NCBI GenBank assembly: GCA_946902985.2
Contig: OX336388.2
Location: 1,213,502,609-1,213,566,608 of the forward strand
Source of the DNA: Meconema thalassinum
Lineage: Eukaryota; Arthropoda; Insecta; Orthoptera; Tettigoniidae
Direction: 5' to 3'
Length of the DNA: 64,000 bases
Positions 11,011 through 21,584 of the stretch are shown here, in pieces; position 1 is the first letter of the stretch; every line of letters starts with the position of its first letter. The notes below the pieces were generated by a model. It searched no databases, had not been told where the DNA came from, and worked only from the letters and a program-made list of their open reading frames with translations. A program made the translations under genes and the position numbers.

Positions 11011-12420
11011 AACGAAGAGGAAGGAAAAGAAGAAGAACTTCATGAAGCCACAGATAAAAGGAGCATTAAACCAAAAACACATTAGTATTCACATTTATAT
11101 GAGTGCCACGGTAATATAAGACTAAAAATCCACGTTACCGGTGAGCATCATTGAAATGGACTTTGTAAAGTAGGCTTAACACCACACCGGGAATTAAAGT
11201 AATATGCTCCACCTCCCACTCGTCTCTAACCGCTGTCCAGACGGATGAAGAGAGAGGACATAGACCTAACCACAGGAATAGTCATGGCGCGTTACCTGGG
11301 CATTCCACTAAACAAGTTCCAAGGACAGCGGAAAAAGCAATTAAGAAGTGCATTCTACAGAGAGCGTGTGCACTGCAATGGAACTGGTCCATACCCCTCT
11401 TCTGTTAAACATACAAGCAAGAGACACACTCCGGCAACTTCTCTGTGGCCCTAAGCAACACTTTAGTGTAAATCCTGCGCTGAGGTCAATTGTTGATTCA
11501 TTTAAAGCAGGGGTGCGCAACCTTTCTATAAGTGAGGGCCAAATGTATCCTTCAATTCCCCCCTCAATAGCTAATTTTACCATTACTTGAAAACGTACAT
11601 AGTTGACCAAGTGAGGTCGACACTAAAGATGAAGGAGGGGAGCACTGTACAAGTAAGTGAAAGCAATACCGTACTCAGCTGGGGTCCCGTGGTCGTCAAC
11701 CCATGACCCACTAGTTGTGAGACCATGGGGGAATTAAGTGGTACGTTCAACACATAACATTGTTATTGGGTACGTAGAACTAAAATTAAATAGGACCGAC
11801 ATTTCATATCAAACTTTAAAAATATATAATAATCTACACTACACTTATTATCATACGTTGTAATAAGCAGCGATAAGAATCTCATCTGACAAAAAGCAGG
11901 ATGTGGTATGAATTTTGAGAGCTGAGAAAGAGAACATGAGACTAGTGAATACGCTGTGAACTGTTTATTTGCGGTAAAGCAGTTCGGATGCTTCTCAACT
12001 ACTGTATTTAAAGTCGGCTCTATCCGTCAGCAGACAAATACCTCCCTCATTGTTTAGACTCGTCTACGGTATGCTACTAAAATAAAGTTGTGAACGAGTA
12101 TTCTTGTAGTGCAACACAATCGGCTTTGTTTACAGTGTATTTTTCTTTCAGCGTTGTGTAAGCCATAAAGCTGTTGATATTGTTTTCAAGTTAAGTGTTA
12201 GGAAACAAAGTAGTAGGTGTGGAGTGTAAATTTAACTTTGAGGAAGTGTTAGAGGAGGAGGAAGGGATGACAGACTTAACAATGTGAAGCACGACACTGG
12301 GTAGTTCATAAAACACCGCTTTACGCCTTATATTGTCTACTGTACATTAAGCCCACCTAGGTTCACTCTACAGTATACATCTTCTCTCGATAAATATTCG
12401 AAATAGATAGGGCATACCCT
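11011..12420. other. unassigned stretch with two hAT-end-like motifs
   Basis: No gene is supported. GCAGGGGTGCGCAACCTTTC at about 11507, and TGGTCGTCAACCCATGACCC at about 11690, look like the CAGnGGT..CAACC termini common in hAT transposons and MITEs. Both point the same way and no matching partner ends were found, so I do not call an element. A frame of 69 codons at 11245 has no recognisable domain. Confidence 0.3.
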
Positions 12421-12443
12421 GATTTATTTATTTATTTATTCTT

Positions 12444-12474
<31 letters not shown>

Positions 12475-12747
12475 TTAACTTATTTATTATTTATTTATTT
12501 ATTTATTTATTCATGCCACATAAAGGATTGGTAAATAAGGTTCCTCTTACGTTCATGTTGATGTTTGTAGTTTAACGCGACCGTTAATCTCGCGATCATG
12601 GGCCACGGGACCTCCTTCTTATGTTGAATCCGAACCGCAGGACATGACATTTTACTTTGAAAATCGCACATGCAATGATTGGGGATCGAACCCGGTCGAC
12701 CGTGGAGAGAGGTCAACACCTTGACCCCTGCGCCACCACGTCCCCCT
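12421..12747 (-). mobile_element. SINE-8 with (TAAA)n tail
   Basis: On the minus strand the head GTGGTGGCGCAGGGGTCAAG (A-box region) is followed by the B box GGGTTCGATCCCC at about 12686. The body passes TTAACGGTCGCGTTAAAC and ends in a long TAAA repeat (12421-12512, seen as TTTA). Head, body and simple-repeat tail are in SINE order. Related fragments are at 47505 and 49598. Confidence 0.65.
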
Positions 12748-12865
12748 CTTAATTTAAAAAATAGAGGCAGATGACCTTGCTGTTCCACTCCTGAAAAAGA
12801 AAACTTTTACTTTACAAATAACACATTTATGTTTCATAAATTTCGCATAGTCTACACATTTGAAT

Positions 12866-12869
12866 TTTT

Positions 12870-12952
<83 letters not shown>

Positions 12953-12953
12953 T
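12866..12953. repeat. (ATTT)n microsatellite
   Basis: A near-perfect TTTA run of about 88 bp. Confidence 0.95.
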
Positions 12954-13941
12954 CCCAATCTGCAATTTGGGCACAACACCCAGGTGGAAAAATCCACCGA
13001 AATCAAAGCAACGAGGAAGTTATTAAAGGCAAGAGACTGTTGAAATATTTAAATGTTAAAAATATTGTCCTACATTTTTAAAAATATATTTTGCTTGTGC
13101 AAGGTATGAATATAATTCGTTTTTACGATTTGTAAAGATATGAATAGTATTGTCAATATAGAAGAGGGATCCACCACAAACGTGGACCAGGGGCATGCAA
13201 GCCTCTAGTTACGCCACTGATTTCAGTAATTTATGCAAACGGTAACTTACACCTAAATCTTTCGTATGTCAAGACTAAGACTGCAGCCCGTCAGAATGAT
13301 CCATTAGGGGCAGGTGACCTCGCTGTTTCGTCCCATAAAGCAACAATAACTAACTAACTAGAGTGATCCATTCTCCTATAATTTTATTAAAATGGTGAAC
13401 GGCAATCAAAAACAGGCAACTGATGTTTGATCCCTCTAGCTAGAGCAACCAAAATACGTCGGTCTATTCCTCACTATTTGCGAGCGAACACTTGCCGAAA
13501 TGAATGCAAAGAGTGCCGTCAAAACGGCTGCATAGATCAAGATTACATTTTGAAGATGGTATTATGCTTACCTGGCAAAGAGGATGTTATGTTTAATTCT
13601 TCGGTGATTGGGAGCTCTGAGAAAATTTGCGATATTTGAAATGGGGGTACGTTGTAATGCCGACTACGTTATCATGGCCAAATAACTAGCATGACTAAAA
13701 CTATCGCCTCTCCAGCAGTATTCAGCATATATACTGTATTTAAAAAAATCAGAAACTATGAGGAGAAATTTGGCGGAAACTGGTTACGAACTTTTAAGTA
13801 ACGTTGCAGGAAATGGGAGCTAAAATAAATGAAGTCACTTTGAAAATATGATTGGCCTGATGCCATGTTTTGATGAACGCAGTTCTTTTATATTGATCAC
13901 TTCACGGAGCTAATGACCAAATTGTTCCCAATTCTACAATA
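12954..13941. other. stretch with no gene recognised
   Basis: Unassigned. The segment GGCAGGTGACCTCGCTGTTTC at about 13310 resembles the last bases of SINE/LINE tails (compare 12766 and 16833) but is isolated. No coding motif was seen. Confidence 0.35.
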
Positions 13942-13943
13942 TA

Positions 13944-13977
<34 letters not shown>
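13942..13977. repeat. (AAT)n microsatellite
   Basis: About twelve AAT units. Confidence 0.95.
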
Positions 13978-13979
<2 letters not shown>

Positions 13980-14138
13980 TTGCCGGTACAAAGTTATTTC
14001 AATGGACTAGTTTTCCCAAATACACAATAGTAGGCTACTGATTGTTAACATTTCATTAAAAACATATTTTTAAACGAAAATGAAGGACTTCGCACAATAG
14101 GACCAATATTTCGTATCAAACATTTGAAATATAATTCT

Positions 14139-15450
14139 AACAAGAAGTTCCGTTAAGAACTATACAGCCTACTTTTCATGCCAATGATTATTCTACAGAA
14201 TATGAACCTATCTAGAATAATGACGAAATTAAGTTGGTAATATCGAAATATCTAATTAGTTCAAAATATACCTGGTATAATGTAGCCTAATAGAGCACTA
14301 CAGTTGGCAGCCCTGGTGACTGAATATATTCTTAGTTCCATCTCTTAAGGTACAGAATACAAAATTAGGTTGAAGTCCAATGGACGTTACTTGCAGTTAG
14401 ACAATGGATCTATCAGCACGCGTAAAAGCATGTTGCCAACAATACCATGCGTGTGCTGGTCAGAAATAATCTGAAATATTATGATATCTTGTTGTGCCAA
14501 TTTTGGATGAAATCCATTTGTTAGTATAGAAGTTACATGTATTTTAAAATTGGACATATCAGCAGGCATAGAATCATGTTGTCAGCACTGCCTTGTATTA
14601 ATTACTCTAAATTAATCTAGAATGTCAGGTGCTATACGTGTGCAAAGTATAGAGCTGTTGGCTTGCATACTTTCTGATATATTGATATTAGGGTAAAAAA
14701 TATAGACAGCATTTATTAACAGTTGGCAGCCCTGATTGCACTGAAGAATACTTATAGTCATATCTGATATGTTACACATAGCACATGCGAAATTTGGATG
14801 AAATCCTACTGATAGTATAGAAGTTACATGTATTTAAAAATTGACCCTATCAGCAGACTTAGAATCATGTTGGTAGAACTGACGTATATAAGTTACTCCA
14901 AAATTAATCAAACATGTCAGGTACTATACGTGTGCATAGTTTAAAGTTGTCGGCTTGCACACATTCTGATATATTGGTATTTGGATAAAAAATAGAGAGA
15001 GCAATTATTAACAGTTGGCAGCCCTGGTGGCTCTTAAGAATACGCTCAGTCATATCTGTTTATATACAGATATTACATACAAAATTTGGTTGAAATCCAG
15101 TTGATAGTGTAGAAGTTATATGCATTTAAACATTGGACCTATCAGAAGGCTTAAAATTATTTTGGCAACACTGTCATGGTTGGCCTCCTGGAAATTAAAC
15201 TGAAATAGTATTATCTACATGTGTGCCAATTTTGGAATAGCTCCTATGCATACCTTGCAGGATATCCAACATGGAGCTCAAATTTCTAGTGCGTTTTTTC
15301 AGCAGTTGGTAGCACTGACATCATTTTCTAATATGGACGTGAGCTATTCCGGTGCACATCTTTACTCATACTAAATTTGGTTTTGATTGCTGCAGCCGTT
15401 TAGGAGTTGATAGGGGGGGACACACACACAGCCAGACAGACAGACAGAAG

Positions 15451-15490
<40 letters not shown>

Positions 15491-15566
15491 CACACACACA
15501 CATTTGCCCGATCTCATAAGACTACTTTTTCCTCATTTTTGCAAAATGTGAAAAGTAGGCTAAAAA
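14139..15566 (+). mobile_element. HINE-A copy 3, full length
   Basis: Complete, 1428 bp. The 5' end AACAAGAAGTTCCGTTAAGAAC forms a stem, then AGCCTACTTTTCATGCC. The 3' end has a GACA/CAGA tract (15420-15503), ATCTCATAAGACTACTTTTT and GAAAAGTAGGCTAAAAAT. It closely resembles the inverted copy at 62506-63916, with only scattered differences in long stretches of the first 450 bp. Both therefore belong to the youngest subfamily in the window. No ORF is present beyond frames through the microsatellite. Confidence 0.78.
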
Positions 15567-15905
15567 TCTACACGTCACATATCACACGTTATAATACGCA
15601 GCGATAACAATCTCATTCGATGGGCTGCCAATCGTCCATTTTTAACGGGCATTCAGCTGTTCATTATTCAGCAAAGGGGGTTATAATTGGAAATCTTTAC
15701 TTTTAGCTTTAGAAGAAATAATTATACCATGAGGAAATCGTGTAGCTGAGACGTTGTATTGCTTCAAACTTAAGAAAGTAGTTTATAATAGGCCTATTCT
15801 TATTTAACCTTTTATTATAAAAGTTTGTTTTGTCATTAAACTGTTTTGAATCAAAATACATTTGATGTAACTGTTTACAAATATTCATCCAAACTGTGTT
15901 ATCAA
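15567..15905. other. stretch with nothing recognised
   Basis: AT-rich, with no repeat partner in the window, ending at a poly-C run (15908-15922). Confidence 0.4.
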
Positions 15906-16269
15906 TAACCCCCCCCCCCCCCAGGGGCTCACATCTAATAGGACGTGGGTTGGTGACCACGGGACCCCAGCTGAGTCCAGCATTGCTTCCAGTTACTTGT
16001 GCCGGGATCTTCTCCGTCTTCTTTCCTGTCGACCTCCCTTGGTCAACTCTTGTTCTTTTCCAACCCCGACGGTATTAGGGTATCCGAGGCCTAGGGAAAC
16101 TTTCACTCTCCTGCCTTAATTAATTGGCCCTTGTCTCATCTTTCCTGATGCCTCATTCTTCGAGTGGTCTGACTTCTTGTATTCTTTTCAGTATATTTCC
16201 TTTTCTCTTTCTGATTTCCGCACTGTTTATGTTAATTGGCTCCCCTTATCTAAATTCTCTTAAGCGTTT

Positions 16270-16775
16270 TTTAAATTTTAAATCTACACTACATTTTGTA
16301 TGTATTTTCAATCTAAGTTGCATTTTGTAAGTCTTTTCGATCTAAATTGCATTTTGCGAGTATTGTAAGGATTGACAATCTAAATTGCTTTTTAGTAAGT
16401 CTTTCAATGTAGGGGACGGCACTTTTGTGAGTATTTTGAATTTCAATTGCATTTTGTAAGTATTTTAAATTTCAATTGCACTTTGTTGAGTATTTTGAAA
16501 CTGAACCGGCCTTTTTCAATCTAACTTGCATTGTGTATTTTTTTTAAATTTCAATTGCATTTTGTAAGTATTTTGAACCTCAATTGCATTTTGTACATAT
16601 TTTCAATCTCATTTGCATTTTATAAGTATTTTGAATTTCAATTGCATTTTGTACGTATTTTGAACCTAAACTACATTTTATGCGCATTTTCAATCTATTC
16701 CATCTATTACCAATCTCCATTTTGTGAGCCGTTTCAATCTGAGTTCCATTTTGTAAGTATTTTCAGTCTCACTTA
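16270..16775. repeat. degenerate ~30-bp minisatellite
   Basis: About 16 imperfect copies of a unit like ATTGCATTTTGTAAGTATTT plus a TGAATCTCA-type spacer. The phase is uneven but clear. It lies inside a retroposon-like 3' region. Confidence 0.85.
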
Positions 16776-16865
16776 ATTTTCGTTATGGTTTCCATTTCCT
16801 TGTCATTTTCGCTATCACCCAGACCATTAAGGGCCGATAACCTAGATGTTAGGCCCCTTAAAACA

Positions 16866-16900
16866 ACAATTATCATCATCATCATCATCATCATTATCAA
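16866..16900. repeat. (ATC)n microsatellite
   Basis: An ATC repeat that closes the retroposon-like tail. Confidence 0.9.
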
Positions 16901-17505
16901 TAAGTTAATAAGAAACCAGACCCATATTTAATTGGGAGTCTGCTCCTTGATGCTCTAGTTCCATGTATTTTTACAGTAATTTGCCAGCTTTTTATTGACT
17001 GATAGATTGGCAGCCCTGAAATTATATTTAGGTCAGGTGCATTCGTCAACTTAATATTTCTGCAGCCTCTCATCTGGTAACTCGAGCCAGAATTCAAAAG
17101 TAAATACAAATATGAAAACATTTTGCACGGCTTTGCACGGATGCACGTCGTTGGGCCTGCGAGACTTGACATTGTAAAGAAACCGGAAACCGGAAAGCAG
17201 CAGTAGATAGAGACAGAGAATGCGTGCGCCTGGAGCAACAGTTTTACGCACCACTACCAACCCTGTCTGTTATTCTTACATGTGGCTTGTCCTGCGTCTC
17301 GCCTGGAACAGAGGTGGCATTCATCTCTGCTCCGAGCCATATATTAGCAGACTCTTCCCTGCGTGGTGCGAAACACAATGCAGTGTGTTAGTACATTACA
17401 GTATTTTACACTCGAACAGAATTTCTCAGATTTTAGAATACACTAAGGAATATATTTGGTAGTACGGACTGCACGTTGTCACAAATGTTTGGAGGCTGTT
17501 TGACA
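16901..17505. other. stretch with nothing recognised
   Basis: Overlapping open frames occur on both strands (for example 16897-17238 on minus), without domain signals or repeat partners. Confidence 0.35.
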
Positions 17506-17524
17506 TCATTATTATTATTATTTC

Positions 17525-17559
<35 letters not shown>

Positions 17560-17562
17560 TAC
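17506..17562. repeat. (ATT)n microsatellite
   Basis: An interrupted ATT repeat. Confidence 0.9.
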
Positions 17563-17581
17563 TATTCGAAATTTATGCTCT

Positions 17582-17660
17582 TTGGTCAGTTAACACGAGT
17601 GTACCCAATTGTACCAAATTGTAATGAGTACAATCATGTTAACTGACTGAAAATTATACA
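17582..17660. repeat. small palindrome with GTCAGTTAACA arms
   Basis: GTCAGTTAACACGAGTGTAC at about 17584 is mirrored by GTACAATCATGTTAACTGAC at about 17628. The inner part ACCCAATTGTA resembles the inner ends of the 35911-37953 element. It may be an internally deleted relative. Confidence 0.5.
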
Positions 17661-17739
17661 TTTCGCTTCCTAAGGCAACAATGTAAAATGGCTTCCAACA
17701 CTATTATTATAGTTTATTATTATTATTATCATTATTAGC

Positions 17740-18245
17740 ATTAGGAGCTTAGTGTGGAATAAAGATGTCCCACAAAAAAGCAAAGAAGTGTTATTCAGAA
17801 GCTACTACATCCCGATACTGTCCTATGCATCAGAAACGTGGATAATGAAGAAAAGAGACATAATCAGAATACAGGCAAGTGAAATGAAGTTCCTGCGAAG
17901 TAGGATCAGAGTAACAAGAAGAGACAGGATGAGGAATGAAAAGGTCAGGGAAATAGTGAAAGGTAGGATTGAGACATCAAGACTGAGGTGGTATGGACAC
18001 TTAAAGAGAATGGAAGAGAAGAAGATTCCCAAGAGTATACATGAGATGCAGATGCAGAAGAAACGACCAAGGGGAAGACCAAGAGGAATGTGTCAAGAAG
18101 AGAGGCGAGGACTGACCAGAGTGACAGCGTAGAGGTGGTGGGAAGAAAGGACTAAGTGGCGAGGCTTATGTTCCAAACAGACCCAGCCTGGGGCTGGAAA
18201 CTGTACAAGATGTTGATTATTATTATCATTATCATCATCATTGCA
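17740..18245 (+). pseudogene. LINE reverse-transcriptase C-terminal remnant
   Basis: About 125 open codons read WNKDVPQKSKEVLFRSYYIP, ILSYASETWIMKK, QASEMKFLRS, RLRWYGHLKRMEEKKIPK and KRPRGRPRGMCQEE. This is the standard C-terminal part of non-LTR retrotransposon ORF2 (YxSETW, the EMKFLRS helix, the RWYGHL-R-ME motif and the RPRGRP stretch). A TAG at 18130 interrupts it, and the frame then continues RWWEERTKWRGLCSKQTQPG AGNCTRC to the stop, followed by a TTATTA/ATC tail. It is 5' truncated and therefore inactive. The tail marks its 3' end. Confidence 0.85.
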
Positions 18246-18883
18246 TAGTGAATCCAGTGAACCAACTAGTGACAGCGAGAGGAAATCATTATTTCGCATA
18301 TCTTTGTAAATAAGCTTTCTGTTTGAACATTTTGAATTCTCAGCTAGAACATTCTGTTTTTATTTTTATTTTTCTGGATGAGGCTTATGAGGAAGCCTTA
18401 TATTTTGACAATAGCGAATTATATGCCTATCACTTGACATGGAAAAGCCAAATATGAAAAAGGCTTCATGACTCGACTATACTAAGGATATCGTCATGTG
18501 AGAAGGATATCTCCCTGACATAAATATGTTACAACAGATTTACAATGCATTTTGTCTTAATCAAGCGTATGAGATGCCGCACTTTCACATGGTCTTTGGA
18601 GTGAATTCATACAGTACGCATGCGATTTAAACTGAGTCGCTGGCCAGGAGTAATCCTCTCCAGAACTGTGCTATGTTTATTGGTATTTCACTCAAACTCC
18701 ACTGGTTTGTTTTCGACAAAGGATGTGCCAAAATTAATATCTTGCTATACATTTTAATGTTATTATGCACTTTATTCTTCACAAAATTTACAATTAGTAT
18801 ATTTTACTCTACTATTACTGATTTTGTACACATTGTGTTTAATTCCAATAATAATATTTAGAGGGCAAGGCTTTCCTCTAAGA
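18246..18883. other. stretch with nothing recognised
   Basis: AT-rich, with no repeat partner in the window and no coding motif. Confidence 0.4.
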
Positions 18884-19275
18884 CTACCTCGTGGTGTAGT
18901 GGTTAGCATTCTTGGCTGTCGTCCTGGGTTCCAAGTTCGATTCCCGACTCTACCAAGAAATTATAATTCTGGTCTGAAGGCTGGAACGGGGTACACTCAG
19001 CCTCGTGAGGCAAACTGAAAAGAGGAGGATTTGTTTCTCATCTCAGCTATCTTGGAGTGGTTCCCCACTTCTACTCCAGGCAAATGCCGGGATAGTTCCT
19101 AACTCAAGGACATGGCTGCCTCCTTTAAAATCCTCTTCTGAATCACAAAAACACACACTAATATAGCCATGACAATAACACAGGTTATCAGACACACCCC
19201 CCCCTTCCACAAACACACCCAAGTACACGGGCTTAAATGACCACGATGTCCAAGCCCCTTAATTAATCAACAAAT
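18884..19275 (+). mobile_element. SINE-1, nearly full length
   Basis: A tRNA-like head (CCTCGTGGTGTAGTGGTTAG, then GTTCGATTCCC) is followed by TTCTGGTCTGAAGGCTGGAA, the CAGCCTCGTGAGG module, CTTCTACTCCAGGCAAATGC, GCTGCCTCCTT and the tail ATGACCACGATGTCCAAGCC. It is the best left end of SINE-1 in the window. No clean target-site duplication was found. Confidence 0.8.
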
Positions 19276-20273
19276 TAATCACTCTACGAACCCGTCAACA
19301 ACGAGTAATCAAAGTTAGTATTGAATAATAATAGTAATAATAATAATAAAACCAAGGCCATTAGGCGGTATTGCACAGTTTGTTTCATTAATGTCTTTAA
19401 AACTTGCTTAAAATTTCAGATATTTCACTTAGAATAAGTGGTATCCCCTTCTAGAATCTCTAAAAAGAATTAAGACTCATAACTCATCCCTAGCATAAGT
19501 CCCTGGAAGCCTCATACGGTGTGATGATCTAGCGAGGGTCACTCTACAGAACTTTCCAGGTAAAGTACATAGAATATAGGGCCGGATGTTAAAACAGAGA
19601 CAGCACTGTCTTGCACGAATTCTGCTGTGCTCTTTTACTTCAAGGGCCTGGAGAGTTGGCCCATAATGTTGCGTTGGGAGTGAAATAGAAGATCTCTCCA
19701 TTTCACTTCCTGCTTCTACCTCTGGAGGTCAAACCGGATTACGGGAGATGGGTCTATTTCACGCCATTAAACAGGCATTTCGCCATTGTTCACAGCTTGC
19801 AGAAGTTAAGATTTCACAAAAATATATATATTTATAGATTTGCAGTTGTCTGGTGTTCCAAATACAGTACAAGTGTGTTAGTGAGTTCTTTAAATGATGG
19901 TTTTCACTTTTGTGGTAATCATACGTAGTTAATTAATATGCTGATTGTGTGTGACATAGGAATATGAATGAAGTGGAAGTTTTAATAACAAAACAAGTTT
20001 TCTTCTGTTCCTCTGAACACAAAGTTAGAAATTTAAAAAATCGGACCTCATCAACGAAGGTGATAAATAAATTTGCTTCGTCCAAACACACGAGGGGAGA
20101 ATATATTCACAAAAAGGGTGTACAGGTTTTAATACATTAATTATTTATTAAAATTAGTTTTTAATGTAAAGTTGTGTAGAATGATGACAACGGCAATATT
20201 GTCAACAATGAATGTCGAATATAAAAACAATGTTTAATATGAAATAACATCGGGCCCACTCAATTTTTTTTAT
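19276..20273. other. stretch with nothing recognised
   Basis: Contains a short ATA/AAT repeat at 19326-19350 and otherwise unassigned sequence without a coding motif. Confidence 0.4.
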
Positions 20274-20432
20274 CAAGAGCCGCCCCTGATAATAATAATA
20301 TTCATAATATCATCGTATGACATCAGCTGCCATTCAGAGTTTTCTTGGGTGTTGTCATCTAAGGACAATTTCGACATTCCGTTTGTATTGCCTTCCAGCA
20401 GGAAAACAGTGAACATTTTCAGGCGGCTCTTG
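20274..20432. repeat. 159-bp unit with 11-bp inverted ends
   Basis: CAAGAGCCGCC at 20274-20284 and GGCGGCTCTTG at 20422-20432 are perfect inverted copies. The minus strand between them is open and reads KMFTVFLLEGNTNGMSKLSL..., which I cannot place. It may be a small TIR element or an exon-like relic. Confidence 0.35.
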
Positions 20433-20546
20433 GCTGAGAGGTAAGTAATTTTGGCTTGTAGACACCAAATGTGAAACAAAGCATCGCATGGACTCTGGTA
20501 ATAATATGGCTCGGATAGCGTGTTTTTAGCCTATTTTCATTTATGA

Positions 20547-20915
20547 AACAAGTAGTTCCGTGAAGAACAATATAGCTTATTTTCATATATCCTACTTATG
20601 TTTATCGCATCCATCAACATACAAAATTTCAGTTTGATTGCTCTAATAGATTAATATACAATTAGAACAATCTAAATATTTCGGATGGTTGCCATGTTGG
20701 ATTTTAATACATGTAGGCCATAGAGTTATATACTACAGTATTAGATGAGGATTATTGCGTACTGTAGATTCATTATTCAAACGTTGAATTCGTTGGAATG
20801 ATTATGACACAAGAAATAAAAAGTTAATTTAAAAATTTCACACAGCCGCACTCTTGTGGTTATGCAAACAATTGAACGAAATTAGATTTCAGTGCATTAA
20901 AATGTGTATAAACAT
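20547..20915 (+). mobile_element. inverted HINE-B 5' fragment making a fold-back
   Basis: It begins with the HINE-B 5' end (AACAAGTAGTTCCGTGAAGA) in + orientation, right after a HINE-B 3' end in - orientation. Its last ~210 bp are inverted relative to 20925-21135, with a spacer of only ~10 bp (GGTACAGCAA). A long hairpin results. Confidence 0.65.
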
Positions 20916-21584
20916 GGTACAGCAAATGTTTATAGGCTACACATTATAATGCACTGGTATCCAATTTAGTTCAATTGTTTACACAAACTGAAGATGGCGG
21001 CTGTGCGATTTTTTTTTAAATTAAGTTTTCATTTCTTGTGTCCTAATTATGCGATTGACGTCAACGTTTGAACATTGAACCTACGCATTAATCGTCATAT
21101 AATAGTACATAACTTACGAATTACATATAGTCTATAACAAGAAGTTCCGTGACGAACTAAAGAGCCTACTTTTCTTAAAATTTAAGATTCATGCCAATGA
21201 TTAATCTATATGGATCTATCTATAATAATGACGAAATTAAGTTGGTAATTAGTAATTAGTAATTTGTAATTAGTTCGAAATACTGCATACCTGGCATAAT
21301 GTAGCCTAATAGAGAACTACAGTTGGCAGCCATGGACGTTACATGCAGTTAAACATTGGATCTAACAGCGCGCGTAAACTCGTGTTGGCAACAATGACAT
21401 ACATGTATTGGTCAGAAATAATCTGATATAATATGATCTATTGTTGTGTCAATTTTGAATTAGTTAGTAAAGAAGTTACATGCATTTTAAAATTGGACCT
21501 ATCAGCAGGCTTAGAATCATGTTGGCAGCATTGCCGTAGGCCTATATTAGTTACTCCAAATTAATCTAGAATTCCAGGTAGTAT

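Larger units (their letters stand above)
15906..16900 (+). mobile_element. retroposon 3' region with internal minisatellite
   Basis: GTGACCACGGGACCCCAGCT opens the recognisable part. It ends with GGGCCGATAACCTAGATGTT, AGGCCCCTTAAAACAACAAT and an ATC repeat. A conserved non-coding stretch closed by a GATGACC-type tail and a simple repeat is what LINE or SINE 3' ends look like. I infer a retroposon 3' UTR but see no coding part. The middle is filled by a ~30-bp minisatellite. Confidence 0.45.

Noticed and set aside
11507..11740. hAT element bounded by CAGGGGTGCGCAACC and GTGGTCGTCAACCC
   Set aside because: Both motifs have the same orientation, no 8-bp duplication was found, and no partner ends were seen.
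15407..15607. Frame rich in Thr-Asp-Arg-Gln repeats as a repeat protein
   Set aside because: It is a translation of the HINE-A (GACA)n microsatellite.
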